A stretch of DNA of 64,000 nt, from assembly GCA_030220185.1 (NCBI GenBank), contig JASPKZ010009651.1, positions 86,001 through 150,000 on the forward strand. Reading direction: 5' to 3'. The notes under the pieces are model-generated. The model worked only from the letters and a program-made list of their open reading frames with translations. It was not told the origin of the DNA and did no database searches. The position numbers and the translations under genes are program-made. Positions within the stretch are counted from its first letter, which is position 1. Each line of letters begins with the position of its first letter. The DNA comes from Diploptera punctata (lineage: Eukaryota > Arthropoda > Insecta > Blattodea > Blaberidae). Shown here piece after piece: positions 52,174 through 62,879 of the stretch.

Positions 52174-52721
52174 TATTCCTTGACTCCAGGAGGTTTTAGG
52201 TTCTTGCTCTGCCTCGTCTTCCCTCAGATTCCATTCCAAAACAGATTTTCGTACGCAATCCTCTTCCATTCGCTGGACATGTCCGTACGATCTTAATTGC
52301 TACGTTCTAATATAATCTGAAATAGCGTCTACAATCTTAATTTTCTTCTTTATAACTGAGTTCCTAATTTTTTCTCTTCTTGAAATTCTTGCAAATTTTC
52401 CTTTATTATTTCTATTTCTTATTTCCTCTTCATAACTCCCACTTTTATTTATTTTAATTCCTAAATATGTGATCTTACTATAACATATTACAGTTTCTCC
52501 AGTCTCCAAAATTAAATTTTATTCTGCTTCACCAATTGATAAATATTTTGTTTTCTTCATGTTTAAAATTAATCTCCATTTTTCATATCCTTCTATTAAT
52601 TTTCTAATCATATGTTCTAAATCTTCATAATCTTGTGCAATTAACAATTGATCATCTGCAAAGTGTAAGTTGTATAAAGTTTTGTTGTTTGAAATAGGAA
52701 TTCCCATGCTTGAACATTTTC
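52174..52721 (-). pseudogene. LINE-D RT motif C to C-terminal region
   Basis: Reads CSSMGIPI, then LHFADDQLLIAQDYEDLEHM (motif C), NMKKTKYLSIGE, ITYLGIKINKSGSYEEEI and, near the Tc1 junction, GHVQRMEEDC and EWNLREDEAEQEPKT. Co-linear with the plus-strand copy at 59440-60390. Frameshifts separate the blocks. Confidence 0.85.
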
Positions 52722-53335
52722 TCCTCCACACACACACACACAGAGAGACACACAGAAACACATTACACAATTATTCAATTACAATTACAACATTAGCATA
52801 TAATGTACATTAATAAAATGTATTAATACAACAAATTAAAATCTAATAACTAATCTTACTGCTACAGGTTCATCCCACCAGTTCCAGAGAAACTGACATC
52901 ACCTGACAACTACAGATAGAACAGCAACAACTGAAGAACAAAAAAAAAAAATTAAAAAATGAACGTTACCATAATTGTATGATTAATTGTAATAATCTGA
53001 AATGTACGCACATTATATTTAAATAAAGAGAAGCCTGGATGCCCTCCCAATATAGAGTCATCCGAAAGCCAAACTTGGCAAGATCCCGCGTGATCGACTA
53101 TTCCGATTGAGGTTTTAAGCGGTTTCCCTCAATCCAAAGAGCAAATGCTGGAATAGAACCCCAAAAGGTCCGCTTCCGACTTCACTCTGTTAATTAACTT
53201 CAAAATTGAATTCAAAATTTAAACCGGGGCTAATGTATTTTACAGGAACCCGGGGTTCTACCTATTAAGGACCAAAATGGATCGCTCACCGTCAACACTT
53301 AAGTGATGGCCGCAGAGCTTTCCATCTATCCATCT
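52722..53335. other. Insertion in LINE-D RT, identity uncertain
   Basis: Begins with a CA/GA microsatellite (about 52728-52760). About 53035-53200 contains TTCCGATTGAGGTTTTAAGC and CCTCAATCCAAAGAGCAAAT, resembling a tRNA-SINE body and part of the region next to SINE-4 at 9200. The rest is unassigned. It separates RT motif B from motif C. Confidence 0.5.
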
Positions 53336-54600
53336 ATCCTCCAATTCTTTAAAATTTCATGTACATAAATTTTAAACAGAGTCGGTGATAGAAAACCTTG
53401 ACGAAGACCTTAATTTATCGTAAAACCATGTGACAATTTACTGTAAATTAAAATTTTAGATATGCAATTGTCATATAAATTTTTGTATAGCTTTAATTAT
53501 TATAGTCTTAATTCCCATACGTCTTAAAGCAATCCATAGTTTCTCTATAGGGATATTGTCGTATGCTTTCTCAAGATCTACAAATAGTAGGTGCAAAGGT
53601 TGTCCATATTGCATTTTCTTTTCTATTACCTGAGTAATGCAAAAGAAATTGTCGGTTGTGGAACGACCTGTTCTAAATCCTGACTGTTCCTCTAATTCCA
53701 TATGACTACAGTTTTTTTTCAAATAATATTTAGTATAGTCCATAGAGCTACTCATAGTACTTGTTACTGTTATACCTCTATAATTTTCACATTGGTCTTT
53801 TTTTATGGATTGTCGAAATGTATCCGAGTTTCCATTCTTCAGGAACTTTTTTCACCATTCATAAATTTTGTAAATTATTTTCTCAGTCGTTCAAATAAAT
53901 CGTCGTTTCCATGTTTCCGCTGGTATTTCTCCTGGACTACTAGGTATTTTACTTTTTAATGATTGAATATTAATTTTAATATCCTCTATGTCTAATTGTA
54001 TATGTTCATCTTCATTTATTTCTGGAATGTTTTGAACGTTATCTAATTTAAATACCCTGTTTTCTAATAGTAGTGTTTTAAAATATAATTTCCCATTCAG
54101 TCATAGATATTTTTTGTACATTTGTTTGTCCACTTCTTTTATATCTAATTTTTGTTTAATCCTCCAAGATTCAGTACTTCGTTTTCCTCCAATATATGAT
54201 TGAAGTTTTAAACAATTTTGTTCCCAGCTCTGATTTTTAGCTTCCGTAATTTTCTTTCTAACTCTTGCCTGAACTTCTCTTTATATTACATTTTGTCTTT
54301 CAGATCTTTGGTATTCAACTACATTAAATATTTTTCTTTTTTGTTTGCTATTTATTTTGTTAAGTCCTCATTCCAAAAATATTTGAATTTATTTATTTCT
54401 CTATTTGCTTCTCCTAAAGCTTCTTTTTGCCGCCTGATGAATACTTTTTACTATATAGTTGGGTATTTTTCCTGAGCATTGCCAAACGTAGAGATTAGTA
54501 ACTGATCATCTAACCTTTTCTTACACAGATATGGTGTGCTCTCATTCTCCAAACTATCCAAGTTGTATAGAGTTGTTGACAAGTCATGGAAACTGCCCTC
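53336..54600 (-). pseudogene. LINE-D RT motifs A-B and linker, decayed
   Basis: KGLRQGFLSPTLFKIYV (motif B) lies near 53340-53410. The frame at 53471-53755 has QSGFRTGRSTTDNFFCI (motif 2a) and LLFVDLEKAYDNIPIEKLW (motif A with Asp). Upstream, motif 1 and the linker are traceable only in fragments. Multiple stops. Confidence 0.82.
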
Positions 54601-55325
54601 TTCATTTTTAGTTTTATTTAGCAGTTTTACTTTGGAATGGAAATATTATTTTTGCATTTAATAAATAATGATCACTTACGCATGATAATCCTCTGCATTC
54701 CCTTACATCCTGGGTCTTTAAAATTGAATGTTTCTTAATTATTACAAAATCTATTATCGATTGTAGATTAAGAGTATCTTGGTGCCAAGTATACTTATGA
54801 ATATCTCTATGTTGGTAAAACCCATTTAGGATTTTATGTGAATATTATTCACAAAATCCTATCAATTTTTCTACCATTGTCATTTTTCTACAATCCTCAT
54901 ATGGTCCGACAGCATCAATATCTATCTCTTTACCGATTGTGCTATTACAATCGCCAGCTAATATAATTTCTCTTGAGGTCCCTATCTCATCCATAATAGA
55001 ATTTAATGTACTATAAAATTTAAATTTTATTAAATGATTTTCGTCCTCGCCAATTTCATATATTCCTAATATAGAGCATCTTGTACCAAAAAGAAATATA
55101 TTAATTTTAATTATGTTTTCATTTATTGCTTCTCAGTTTGTGACATATCTCTTATATTTCTTCTTGATAAGCACCGGTACTGAAATCCCTTTTTTAACCC
55201 TTTCATTATTTTTAACACCGCTGTAAATATGAACGAATGATCCTAAAGTTTCTAATCCTTTTCCTTTCTTCTTTGTTTCTGTCAGTATGATTATGTCCTG
55301 CTTCATTCTCCATCTGCTTTCACAG
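54601..55325 (-). pseudogene. LINE-D endonuclease domain, decayed
   Basis: Across several frames: KQDIIILTETKKKGKG (the catalytic Glu block), SILGIYEIGEDENH, a GDCNSTIGKEID version of GDFNAKIG, HKYTWHQDTLNLQSIIDF and GLSCVSDHYLLNAK (Asp-His). Complete in layout but frameshifted throughout; the 5' end lies near 55325. Confidence 0.8.
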
Positions 55326-55910
55326 TTTGGTCAGAAAAGTAGTCTCTTTTGACGTAAGAAATCTATAGAATCAGGCGAATTATTACAAAATAATGTATTT
55401 TTGATGTGTTAAGATATACAACTGAACCTTTACACTGTGAGAGTTTAAGTTCTGATAGATTAGAAATAAAATAAAAAAATAACCATATAACCACTCGAAG
55501 GAGGTCTGGATACTGTAGGCCTAAATATATCATAACACATTATCACGGTCTTTAACAAAAACAAGTAGACGATAGAACACTATATAGGCCTATTTAACAC
55601 AAAACATGATATCTACTCTGTAACAAGTCACCGGAAACCATAGATTCCTTACATCAAAACACAAATCCAATATCTCTAAGGAAACTCTTAAGGTTTACCG
55701 TTAGATTTGTGCACCATTCTGTGATAACTAACTCAGATATTATCGAAGCTAAATGATTCAGATACCATCGGCAAAACGGAGAAAGAGCTCTAATAGCAGC
55801 CTCATCTCTGTTAAATGCTAATCCAATGTTGTACTGTATATAGCAAAAAGATTCCCGCAACAACTAGAGCGGGTTTCGAGTTTATAATAGTATTTTTTGT
55901 TCCCTCCATG
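55326..55910. other. Unassigned sequence upstream of LINE-A copy 1
   Basis: AT-rich; two TAGGCCTA octamers at 55516 and 55585. No gene recognised. Confidence 0.4.
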
Positions 55911-56104
55911 GTATCTTTACCTTGTCGTGGTGGAGTGGCTTGCGTGCTTAAATGATCCTGAGAGCTATGCCGGCGGTAGCATTGCTGCCGATAGGGTTAC
56001 CCATGCCGGACTGGTCGAAGGTGATAAGCCAGACGAAAAAAGTACCTTGGTCGAAAGAGTGACGATCTTTCACCGTAAAAATACAACCGTCAAGAAATGC
56101 GGAC
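55911..56104 (+). promoter_or_regulatory. LINE-A copy 1 5' leader
   Basis: 194 nt before the first ATG of the long ORF. It includes the start GTATCTTTACCTTGTCGTGG and the hairpin CGGTAGC-ATT-GCTGCCG near 55974-55991. It is almost identical in copy 2, indicating constraint or recent common origin. Promoter or ribozyme roles are possible for LINE leaders but not shown. Confidence 0.5.
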
Positions 56105-59100
56105 ATGGGTTCATCTGGGGTAAAATTTTCCGGAGGTCAAATAGTCCCCCATTCGGTTCTCCGGGCGGGGACTACTTCAGGGAACCCATGCCAAAGGCTC
56201 AAACACAGGGACATGTTCCTAGGAACATGGAATGTTAGGACTTTATACAATAGCGGGGCACTAGAGATATTAACGCGGGAATTAGATAAATCGCCCTTGG
56301 ATATAGTCGCTTTACAGGAAGTTAGGTGGCCAGGAGAAGGTAGTCAGGAATCAGGAAGCTTTGCATTATACTATGGGGGTGCAGAAAGACCTGCATTTGG
56401 AACGGGTTTTTTAGTCAGAAGGAGGATCCTATCCGCTATCCGAGATATTAAGTTTGTTAGTGATAGGATATCATACATAATTCTAAAGGGTAAACGACAT
56501 GATTTTATAATTGTAAATGTACATGCCCCCACAGAAGATAAAGATGACAAGATCAAGGATGAGTTCTATGAAGAATTAGAATGCTTATTTGATAGCCTTT
56601 CACGATATCATATGAAAATTGTCTTAGGAGATTTTAATGCAAAAGTGGGGCGGGAAGATATATTCAAACCAACAATAGGCAAATTCAGTCTTCATGAAGA
56701 TAGTAACGACAACGGGGTTAGATTAGTCACATTTGCCACATCAAAGAATCTCATTGTTAAGAGCACAACATTTCAGCATAAGGATATTCATAAATACACC
56801 TGGACGTCCCCAGATGGAGAAACTCGGAACCAGATAGATCATGTATTAGTGGATAAACGCTGGCACAGTAGCATCATTGATGTTAGATCAGTTAGAGGGA
56901 CAGACTGCAATTCGGATCATCATCTGGTCAGAGTGAAAATCAGACAACGGCTATCGCTTATGAGAGGAACAAACGCTAAAGATGATTCTGTAAAATATGA
57001 ATTAAAAAACTTGAAAAATGATGAAATGCGGCAAGAATACCAAATCAAAATTGCTAATAGATTTGAAGTACTGGAATCTTCAGATGACAATGTGGCAAAC
57101 GAAGAAGAAACTGATATAAATAAAGAATGGGAGGCTATAAGAGATACTATTAAATTGTCAGCATCAGAAAGCATTGGTTGTTTAAAAAAGAGGCAAAACA
57201 AGAAATGGTTTGATGAGGAATGTGCCGACATTGTAAAGAAAAGAAAGCTAGCAAAAATGAAATGGTTACACGAGCCAAATGAGGTAAATTTAGAGCAATT
57301 GGGTAGTATTAGACGGGAAACCACCAAGTTACTAAAGAGTAAAAAGAGGGAATATTTGAGAGAGAAGATTAATGATCTTGAAATGAATGCAAAAAATAGG
57401 AACATTAGAGAATTATATCAGGGAATTAGTATAGAGAAGAAAGGGTTTCAGGCTAGAACAAACATAATTCGGAATGAAAATGGGGATATGATTGCAGATT
57501 CTAGGAGTATATTAAATAGATGGAAAAGTTACTTTAATCAGCTATTAAATGTACATACAGAACAGGACATTGAGGAGGATAAGTTACAGACAGCAGAAAT
57601 GCTAGTCGCAGAGCCAAGTGCATTAGAGGTTGAAATGGCGATTGAAAAATTGAAGATGTATAAAGCATCAGGTTCAGATGAGATCCCAGCAGAACTGATA
57701 AAATCAGGGGGAGAAAAATTGATGGACAAGATACGCTGGTTGCTTAGTATGATTTGGGAAAAAGAAGCTCTTCCAGATGAATGGAAGGAATCAATTATCG
57801 TACCAATTTATAAGAAAGGAGATAAAACTGATTGCAACAACTACAGGGGCATCTCATTACTTTCAACTTCGTACAAAATTCTAACAAATATATTAGTAAG
57901 CAGACTTACTCCCTATATTGATGACATTCTAGGAGATCATCAATGTGCATTTAGAAGAAACAGGTCTACAACAGATCAGATTTTTAGTATAAGACAGATT
58001 TTAGAAAAGAAATGGGAATATAATGGTACTGTACATCAACTATATGTAGACTTCAAAAAAGCATATGATTCAATTAAGAGGGAGAAGTTATATAGTATCC
58101 TGCTGGAGTTCGGAATTCCTAAAAAGTTAGTTAGACTTATACGAATGTGTCTAAATGGCTCAAAGAGTAGGGTGCGTGTAGGCAAACAGTTTTCAGACAC
58201 TTTTGAAATCCAGAATGGGTTGAAGCAAGGAGATGCACTATCTCCTCTACTATTTAATTTTGTACTAGAGCATGCCATTAAATCTTTAGAGAATGAGGAA
58301 GGCTTACAACTGAATGGTATTAATAAGCTGTTAGTTTATGCTGATGATGTAGTACTACTGGCCGATAGCGAGGAGATACTAAAGGCCAACACGCACACAC
58401 TATTGAGTAACACTAAGAAATTAGGACTGGAAGTAAATATCAGTAAAACTAAATATATGGTCACACGTAGAAATTCATTATATAATGGAAATGGACAGCT
58501 AATGACAAATGAGGGAAATTTTGAGGAAGTGGCTGAATTCAAATACCTAGGAACAATAATCACAAATAGGAATGAGATGCACAAAGAAATTAAACATAGG
58601 CTCAATTCTGGAAATGCATGCTATTATGCATTGCAGAGACTCTTGATGTCCCAACTCCTTTCAAAAAACGTTAAGCTGAAAATATATAAAACTATTATTC
58701 TACCAGTTATATTATATGGGTGCGAAACATGGACTCTTACTTTAAGGGAGGAAAGGAGATTACGAGTATTTGAGAATAAAGTTCTTAGGAAAATTTTTGG
58801 ACCAAAGAGAGATGAACAGACAGGTGAATGGAGAAGACTACATAACAATGAACTACATGGTCTTTATAGGAAGCCAGATATAATAAGAACAGTTAAGTCT
58901 CGTAGACTGCGATGGGCAGGACATGTTGCGCGTATGGGGAATGAAAGACGTGCATGGAAGCTTCTTGTAGGAAAGCCAGAAGGAAAACGCCCAGTTGGTA
59001 GACCAAGAATGAGGTGGGAGAACAACATTAACTATGATTTGAGGGAAGTAGATTATACAGGGAATGATTGGAAAGCATTAGCTCAGGATAGGGATGTATG

Positions 59101-59143
59101 GAGAGCTTATGTCCGCGCGGCCATGAACCTACGGGTTCGATAG
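56105..59143 (+). CDS. LINE-A endonuclease/reverse transcriptase, intact 1012-residue ORF
   Basis: The only long uninterrupted element gene here. The EEP-type endonuclease spans residues about 38-280: GTWNVR (40-45), LQEVRW (70-75, catalytic Glu 72), NVHAP (138-142), GDFNAKVG (175-182), TWTSPDG (232-238), IDHVL (244-248), SDHHLV (270-275). After a basic linker, RT spans about 500-790: CNNYRGISLLST, FRRNRSTTDQ, YVDFKKAYDS (Asp 649), NGLKQGDALSPLLF, VYADDVVLLA (Asp 747-748). The C-terminus has YGCETW (871-876) and [13 protein letters not shown]. The protein would nick target DNA and prime reverse transcription there. The ATG at 56105 is used because the frame is closed upstream. Copy 2 has one more G near the start and a different N-terminus, so residues 1-36 may be an artefact of a 1-nt deletion and the natural start may be the Met before FLGTWN (residue 37). 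Confidence 0.93.
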   Translation: MGSSGVKFSGGQIVPHSVLRAGTTSGNPCQRLKHRDMFLGTWNVRTLYNSGALEILTRELDKSPLDIVALQEVRWPGEGSQESGSFALYYGGAERPAFGTGFLVRRRILSAIRDIKFVSDRISYIILKGKRHDFIIVNVHAPTEDKDDKIKDEFYEELECLFDSLSRYHMKIVLGDFNAKVGREDIFKPTIGKFSLHEDSNDNGVRLVTFATSKNLIVKSTTFQHKDIHKYTWTSPDGETRNQIDHVLVDKRWHSSIIDVRSVRGTDCNSDHHLVRVKIRQRLSLMRGTNAKDDSVKYELKNLKNDEMRQEYQIKIANRFEVLESSDDNVANEEETDINKEWEAIRDTIKLSASESIGCLKKRQNKKWFDEECADIVKKRKLAKMKWLHEPNEVNLEQLGSIRRETTKLLKSKKREYLREKINDLEMNAKNRNIRELYQGISIEKKGFQARTNIIRNENGDMIADSRSILNRWKSYFNQLLNVHTEQDIEEDKLQTAEMLVAEPSALEVEMAIEKLKMYKASGSDEIPAELIKSGGEKLMDKIRWLLSMIWEKEALPDEWKESIIVPIYKKGDKTDCNNYRGISLLSTSYKILTNILVSRLTPYIDDILGDHQCAFRRNRSTTDQIFSIRQILEKKWEYNGTVHQLYVDFKKAYDSIKREKLYSILLEFGIPKKLVRLIRMCLNGSKSRVRVGKQFSDTFEIQNGLKQGDALSPLLFNFVLEHAIKSLENEEGLQLNGINKLLVYADDVVLLADSEEILKANTHTLLSNTKKLGLEVNISKTKYMVTRRNSLYNGNGQLMTNEGNFEEVAEFKYLGTIITNRNEMHKEIKHRLNSGNACYYALQRLLMSQLLSKNVKLKIYKTIILPVILYGCETWTLTLREERRLRVFENKVLRKIFGPKRDEQTGEWRRLHNNELHGLYRKPDIIRTVKSRRLRWAGHVARMGNERRAWKLLVGKPEGKRPVGRPRMRWENNINYDLREVDYTGNDWKALAQDRDVWRAYVRAAMNLRVR

Positions 59144-59165
59144 TGCCAGTGAGTAAGTAAGTAAG
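59144..59165 (+). repeat. LINE-A 3' end and (GTAA)n tail
   Basis: TGCCAGTGA and three GTAA units directly follow the stop codon; copy 2 has the same end. Confidence 0.85.
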
Positions 59166-59412
59166 GTAACTCACCTCTGAAGTTGGGGCGTCTAGAAGGC
59201 GGAGTTAAGTTACCCCGATGATATGATTGGTGATAGATTATAATGAGGAGTCAGGAGAGTTCTTAACCTAAACTTAACCTAAATTCCAGACCACGGGTAA
59301 CCACAGGAATGATACCCTTTAAGGAAAATGTCCAATGGTTTGACCGGGAATCGAACCCGGAACCTCATGAACAGTAGTCAGAAACGCTGACAACTAGCCC
59401 ATTAGGCTGGTA
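59166..59412 (-). mobile_element. SINE-3 copy abutting the LINE-A tail
   Basis: The minus strand starts CCAGCCTAATGGGCTAGTTG, has CGGGTTCGATTCCCGGTC as B box, then GGTTAAGAACTCTCCTGAC and ATCGGGGTAACTTAACTCCG. Same family as 31566-31865. Its sense-strand end merges with the reverse complement of the LINE-A tail. Confidence 0.85.
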
Positions 59413-59439
59413 TAATATATAAAAGTATTTTAAAATAAA

Positions 59440-60390
59440 AATTAATCAAGATGTCAAAACACGAGTGTACAACAGAACAATATTTTAAGCAGGGATGCAG
59501 TTTATCACCAACTCTTTTTAACATTTATTTAGACCAGGCTCTTAACTTGTGGTATAGAAAAATGTTCTGAAATGGGTATTCCTATAGGAGGAAAAGTACT
59601 GCATTCATTGTTGTTTGCAGATGATCAAATCATTTTTGCAGGGGATGAAGATGATATGAAATATATGATAAATGAACTAATGGAAGAATATAAAAAATGG
59701 GGACTGAATATAAATTTACAGAAAACAGAATATATGTGTTTGCGAAAGGATGTGGGTGACCTCATACTTGAAACAGGGAAAATAAAAAAATGTTAATTTT
59801 ATAAATATCTTGGGTCAATAATTACAAGTTTAGGTACCTGTGAGAGAGATATACAGACTAAAATTGCAATGACAAAAAATGCAACTAAGAGATTACATGG
59901 AGTAATTTGGAATAAAAATATTGCAAACGAAACTAAAATGAAAATTTATAAAAGCATGATACAGAATATTTTGTCATATGGAAGTGAAACTTGGTCTTTG
60001 ACAGAATTACAAAAGAATAAAATTAGAACAGTTGAATTTTATTATTTTAGAAGAAGCCCCCAAAAAAACAAGACGGGATAAAATAAGAAATTAATTCCTT
60101 TGGAGAGAAATGAATGTAACCACATCTGTTGTTAAGAGGATTGAAAATCAAACGCTTAAATGGTATGGCCATATACAACGAATGGAAAATGAAAGATGGC
60201 CGAAAAATATATACCAATGGTCACCCCCTGGAAGAAATAACCGTGAGAGACCAAGATGGAAATGGAAAACCTACGTCAGAACTATAATGGATGATAGGAA
60301 TTTGGAAGAGGGAGATTGGATTGGTAGAGATAAATGGAAACTGAAGACGGCAAACCTTTAAGTGGGGGAAAGCCGAAGAAGAAGAAGAGA
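59440..60390 (+). mobile_element. LINE-D-type 3' end with (GAA)n tail
   Basis: A 5'-truncated LINE beginning in RT motif B. Decayed QGCSLSPTLFNIYLDQA is followed by FADDQIIFAGDEDDMKYM, NLQKTEYMCLRKD, KIYKSMIQNILSYGSETW and LKWYGHIQRMENERWPKN, ending GDWIGRDKWKLKTANL and a stop at 60361. The tail is (GAA)n at about 60372-60390. Confidence 0.88.
59572..60361 (+). pseudogene. LINE-D-type RT thumb and C-terminal coding, three frames
   Basis: Frames 59572-59796, 59869-60081 and 60110-60361 are successive pieces of one protein, separated by a stop near 59795 and frameshifts near 60070. The catalytic FADDQ is intact, but motif A is absent because of the truncation. Confidence 0.85.
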
Positions 60391-60474
60391 AGCTTGTAAT
60401 CATTGCTTTTATATTCTGAAAATTGTACGTAAATTAGATGCATTTTTTTATCTTTTTTAAAGTAACTTGAAATA

Positions 60475-60560
60475 TTATTTATTTATTTATTTTACCTGAT
60501 GGAGTTAAGACCGTAGGGTCTTCTCTTCCACTTCACCAGGGTTAAATTATACATACAGTA
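60475..60560 (-). mobile_element. LINE-E 3' tail remnant
   Basis: The sense (minus) strand reads GTGAAGTGGAAGAGAAGACC, CTTAACTCCATCAGG and (AAAT)n, matching the end of the LINE-E copies. Confidence 0.65.
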
Positions 60561-61439
60561 AAAATTATGATTAATGACACACAATAGATATAGACTACAC
60601 AATATAAAGCTGATAAGGGAAAGAAAGAAAAATAATAATACCAAAATAATAACCTATAATTAGATTACGCAAATGGCTTGGTAAAGAAAGTTAAAAATAT
60701 AAAGGAATAATAAAAATTATACATGGGACACGGTTATATATATTATATTGCCTAAGGAAATATGAATCGAGTTTCTTTTTAAATGCAGTAAAAGACAAAC
60801 TAGTAGACATTAAATTTACGAAATTCATACTCCACATCAGGCAGAATTATTTAAAATAAAGTACAACATTTAATTTTAGTATTTAGGTCTAATCCAATTA
60901 GAATGTTATTTTCTTTAAAATATGAATTAAATATGAAAGTACAGTTCGTAATTAAAATCTATCAAGTGAATTCAGATAAATAAAGTAAACAAAACAAATT
61001 CTAAGATTAACAATGTAGGTAAGTTAAAAATGTGACTATTGACAGGGAAATGAAGCACTATGCATGTTAAATTCATACCACAGTTACTAACTACCCACCA
61101 GCCGGATGCAAACTGTATCAAAATGCTATTTATATTAATGACTGTGTACGATATATTACAACGTATAACGGTGTCGTTTGATACAATATCCCACATTGTT
61201 AATTTTTTTTACATTTCGATAATTTTGCATACATTAGATTATGATTTGAGTAGGTTAGATTAAAATTTGGGTAGATTAGCAACATTTAGTTTACGTTATA
61301 AATTTATTTCAAGTTTTCGGATGCTGCAGGAAATTGTAGAAAGTGATACAGAGTAAGGCAAAATGGCCGATATTTTCTTATATTCTCTTTTTCCCAAATT
61401 CACAGCTATCTTTCCAAAGATTATAGTTTATAGTCACTA
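60561..61439. other. Unassigned AT-rich sequence
   Basis: No gene or recurring element recognised; frames at 60972-61263 overlap on opposite strands without motifs. Confidence 0.4.
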
Positions 61440-61870
61440 TTTCTCATCATCAGCATCGAGGATTAGACCTGCCGGTGTGGTCCGATCTCATGTTAGAATT
61501 GGTCTATCCATCTTTTACTGGGTCTTCCAACATTTCTTCGTCCTACTGGTTTGTAATGAATAATCTGTTTTGGAATTCTATTTTTATCCATTCTATTGAT
61601 GTAGTCCATCCATTCATCTCTGCATTGTGTAATTCTATCCAATAGTTTGAATATATTCAGTTCTCTTCGTATGTCCTCACTTCGCCTTTGACCCATTATT
61701 GTAGAGCCAGCCACACTCCTCAGAAACATCATTTCTGACGATTCTATTGTTCATTCCTGGTTTTTTGGTTAAGACCCAACGTTCCGATACTATATGGAAC
61801 TGCCAATGTTTTATAAAATTTTAAGTGTTTCCTTTCTAGATTCAACCGTCACGATTTCTCTTTTTTGTAT
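61440..61870 (-). pseudogene. LINE-C-type C-terminal fragment
   Basis: Minus strand: a decayed KTLAVPY...ERWVL region, then in the frame 61493-61732 FLRSVAGSTIMGQRRSEDIR, DEWMDYINRMDKNRIPK and GRRNVGRPSKRW, then a GATGATGA tail (plus-strand TCATCATCAGCATC). Same protein end as the 3710 insert. Confidence 0.82.
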
Positions 61871-61923
61871 AATTCTAATTACATATTTTTTCCTATTTTA
61901 TCGCATTTTTTCTCATCAAGAAC

Positions 61924-61947
61924 TATATATATATATATATATATATT
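61924..61947. repeat. (TA)n microsatellite
   Basis: Short pure TA repeat between two LINE-C-type fragments. Confidence 0.9.
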
Positions 61948-61984
61948 AGGTTGCAAATTGTATCCTTCAACAGTAATTTACCAT

Positions 61985-62705
61985 ATTTTGGTCATCATCA
62001 ATGGCAGGCATGGATTAAGCCAATTGGGCTGTTCCGCTTCAGGAAAGAAATTGATCCCTCCATCTCTTCTTAGGTCTTCCTGGGTCTCTTCGCCCTGTGG
62101 GTCTGTAGTTCAATAGCTGCAGAGGTAGTCTATTGTTTGGCATCCTCAGAAGGTGTTCATGCCAATTATTTTGATATTTTGAATGATTTCAGTTATTGCT
62201 GGTGTGTTGAGAGCTTTGCGGATATCTTCATTACGCATGTGATCATAAAGCGTATAACCCGCTAAAGGTCTTAATAACTTCATTTCTGCAGCTACTATCC
62301 TATTTAATTTACCTGTAGTTAGAGTCCAGGTTTCAGAACCATAAAGTAGAGTTGGAAGAGCCATTGTTTTATAAAATTTTAGAATTGTATCTGGACGTAC
62401 TTTTCGGAAAAGAATGCTTTTTATTGTTCCTATAAGTTTTTGAAATTTGACCATTTATGTCTATGTCTTTACATGTGTCGTACGAAAGATTGCAGCCAAG
62501 ATAAGTAAAGTTATTAAATTGTTCTATTATATTGTTGTTAATAACAATTTTAGTTCTTATCGGTATTTTCCCTTGAAACGCCATAGTTTTTGTCTTACTC
62601 ACCGAAATTTGTAAATTATAATGGTGTTTTTTAATATTATAGTAATTGTTATGGTAACTATTAGAGCCATAAACCATTTTAATCATTTTCCTAACTATCC
62701 GCAAG
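61985..62705 (-). pseudogene. LINE-C-type 3' fragment, second copy
   Basis: Minus strand: ISVSKTKTMAFQGKIP, FTYLGCNLSYDTCKD, KFYKTMALPTLLYGSETWT, AAEMKLLRPLAGYTLYDHMR, and after a frameshift LRMPNNRLPLQLLNYRPTGR and GRPKKRWRDQ, ending near GATGATGACC. It lies tandem to the fragment at 61440 but starts further upstream in the gene. Confidence 0.85.
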
Positions 62706-62879
62706 AATATAAATTAAATAATTATTTACTTCTTAAGAAGATCTTAACAATTGATTATCATGTGTAAAAGTGGTATTATTTAGATTTATATAATGTATTT
62801 ATATTACATATGTATATATTCTTGGAAATTAAGTTAACATGCTTCAAAATACTACATATTATTTGCTATTAGTCCATCT
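62706..62879. other. Unassigned spacer
   Basis: AT-rich; nothing recognised. Confidence 0.3.

Larger units (their letters stand above)
50497..55325 (-). mobile_element. LINE-D, decayed, with nested Tc1 and another insertion
   Basis: The minus strand carries, in order from 55325, a frameshifted EEP endonuclease, RT motifs and the C-terminus with a short 3' end near 50500. It is interrupted by unrelated sequence at about 52722-53335 and by a complete Tc1 element at 50626-52171. Its C-terminus across the Tc1 insertion matches the uninterrupted fragment at 43795-44035. The family is also represented at 59440-60390. Non-functional. Confidence 0.85.
55911..59165 (+). mobile_element. LINE-A copy 1, full length, apparently intact
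   Basis: Starts at GTATCTTTACC (55911), the same terminal base as copies at 6062 and 29371, and ends ten nt after the stop codon in (GTAA)n. It contains one long ORF and no insertion. It gives the ancestral sequence for all other LINE-A fragments in the window (1418, 9679, 22811, 29062, 32909, 63353). A SINE-3 abuts its tail. No convincing target duplication was found, possibly because the SINE landed in the 3' junction. RTE-clade affinity is inferred from EEP plus RT in one ORF, the very short 3' end and the simple-repeat tail. Confidence 0.93.

Noticed and set aside
55911..56104. HDV-like ribozyme as an annotated feature in the LINE-A leader
   Set aside because: A P1 helix pairing with the first bases was not found by eye; kept only as a test in the findings.
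55897..56238. A 113-codon frame as a separate gene
   Set aside because: It is the LINE-A leader read in the frame that joins the endonuclease in copy 2; treated as an alternative N-terminus, not a gene.
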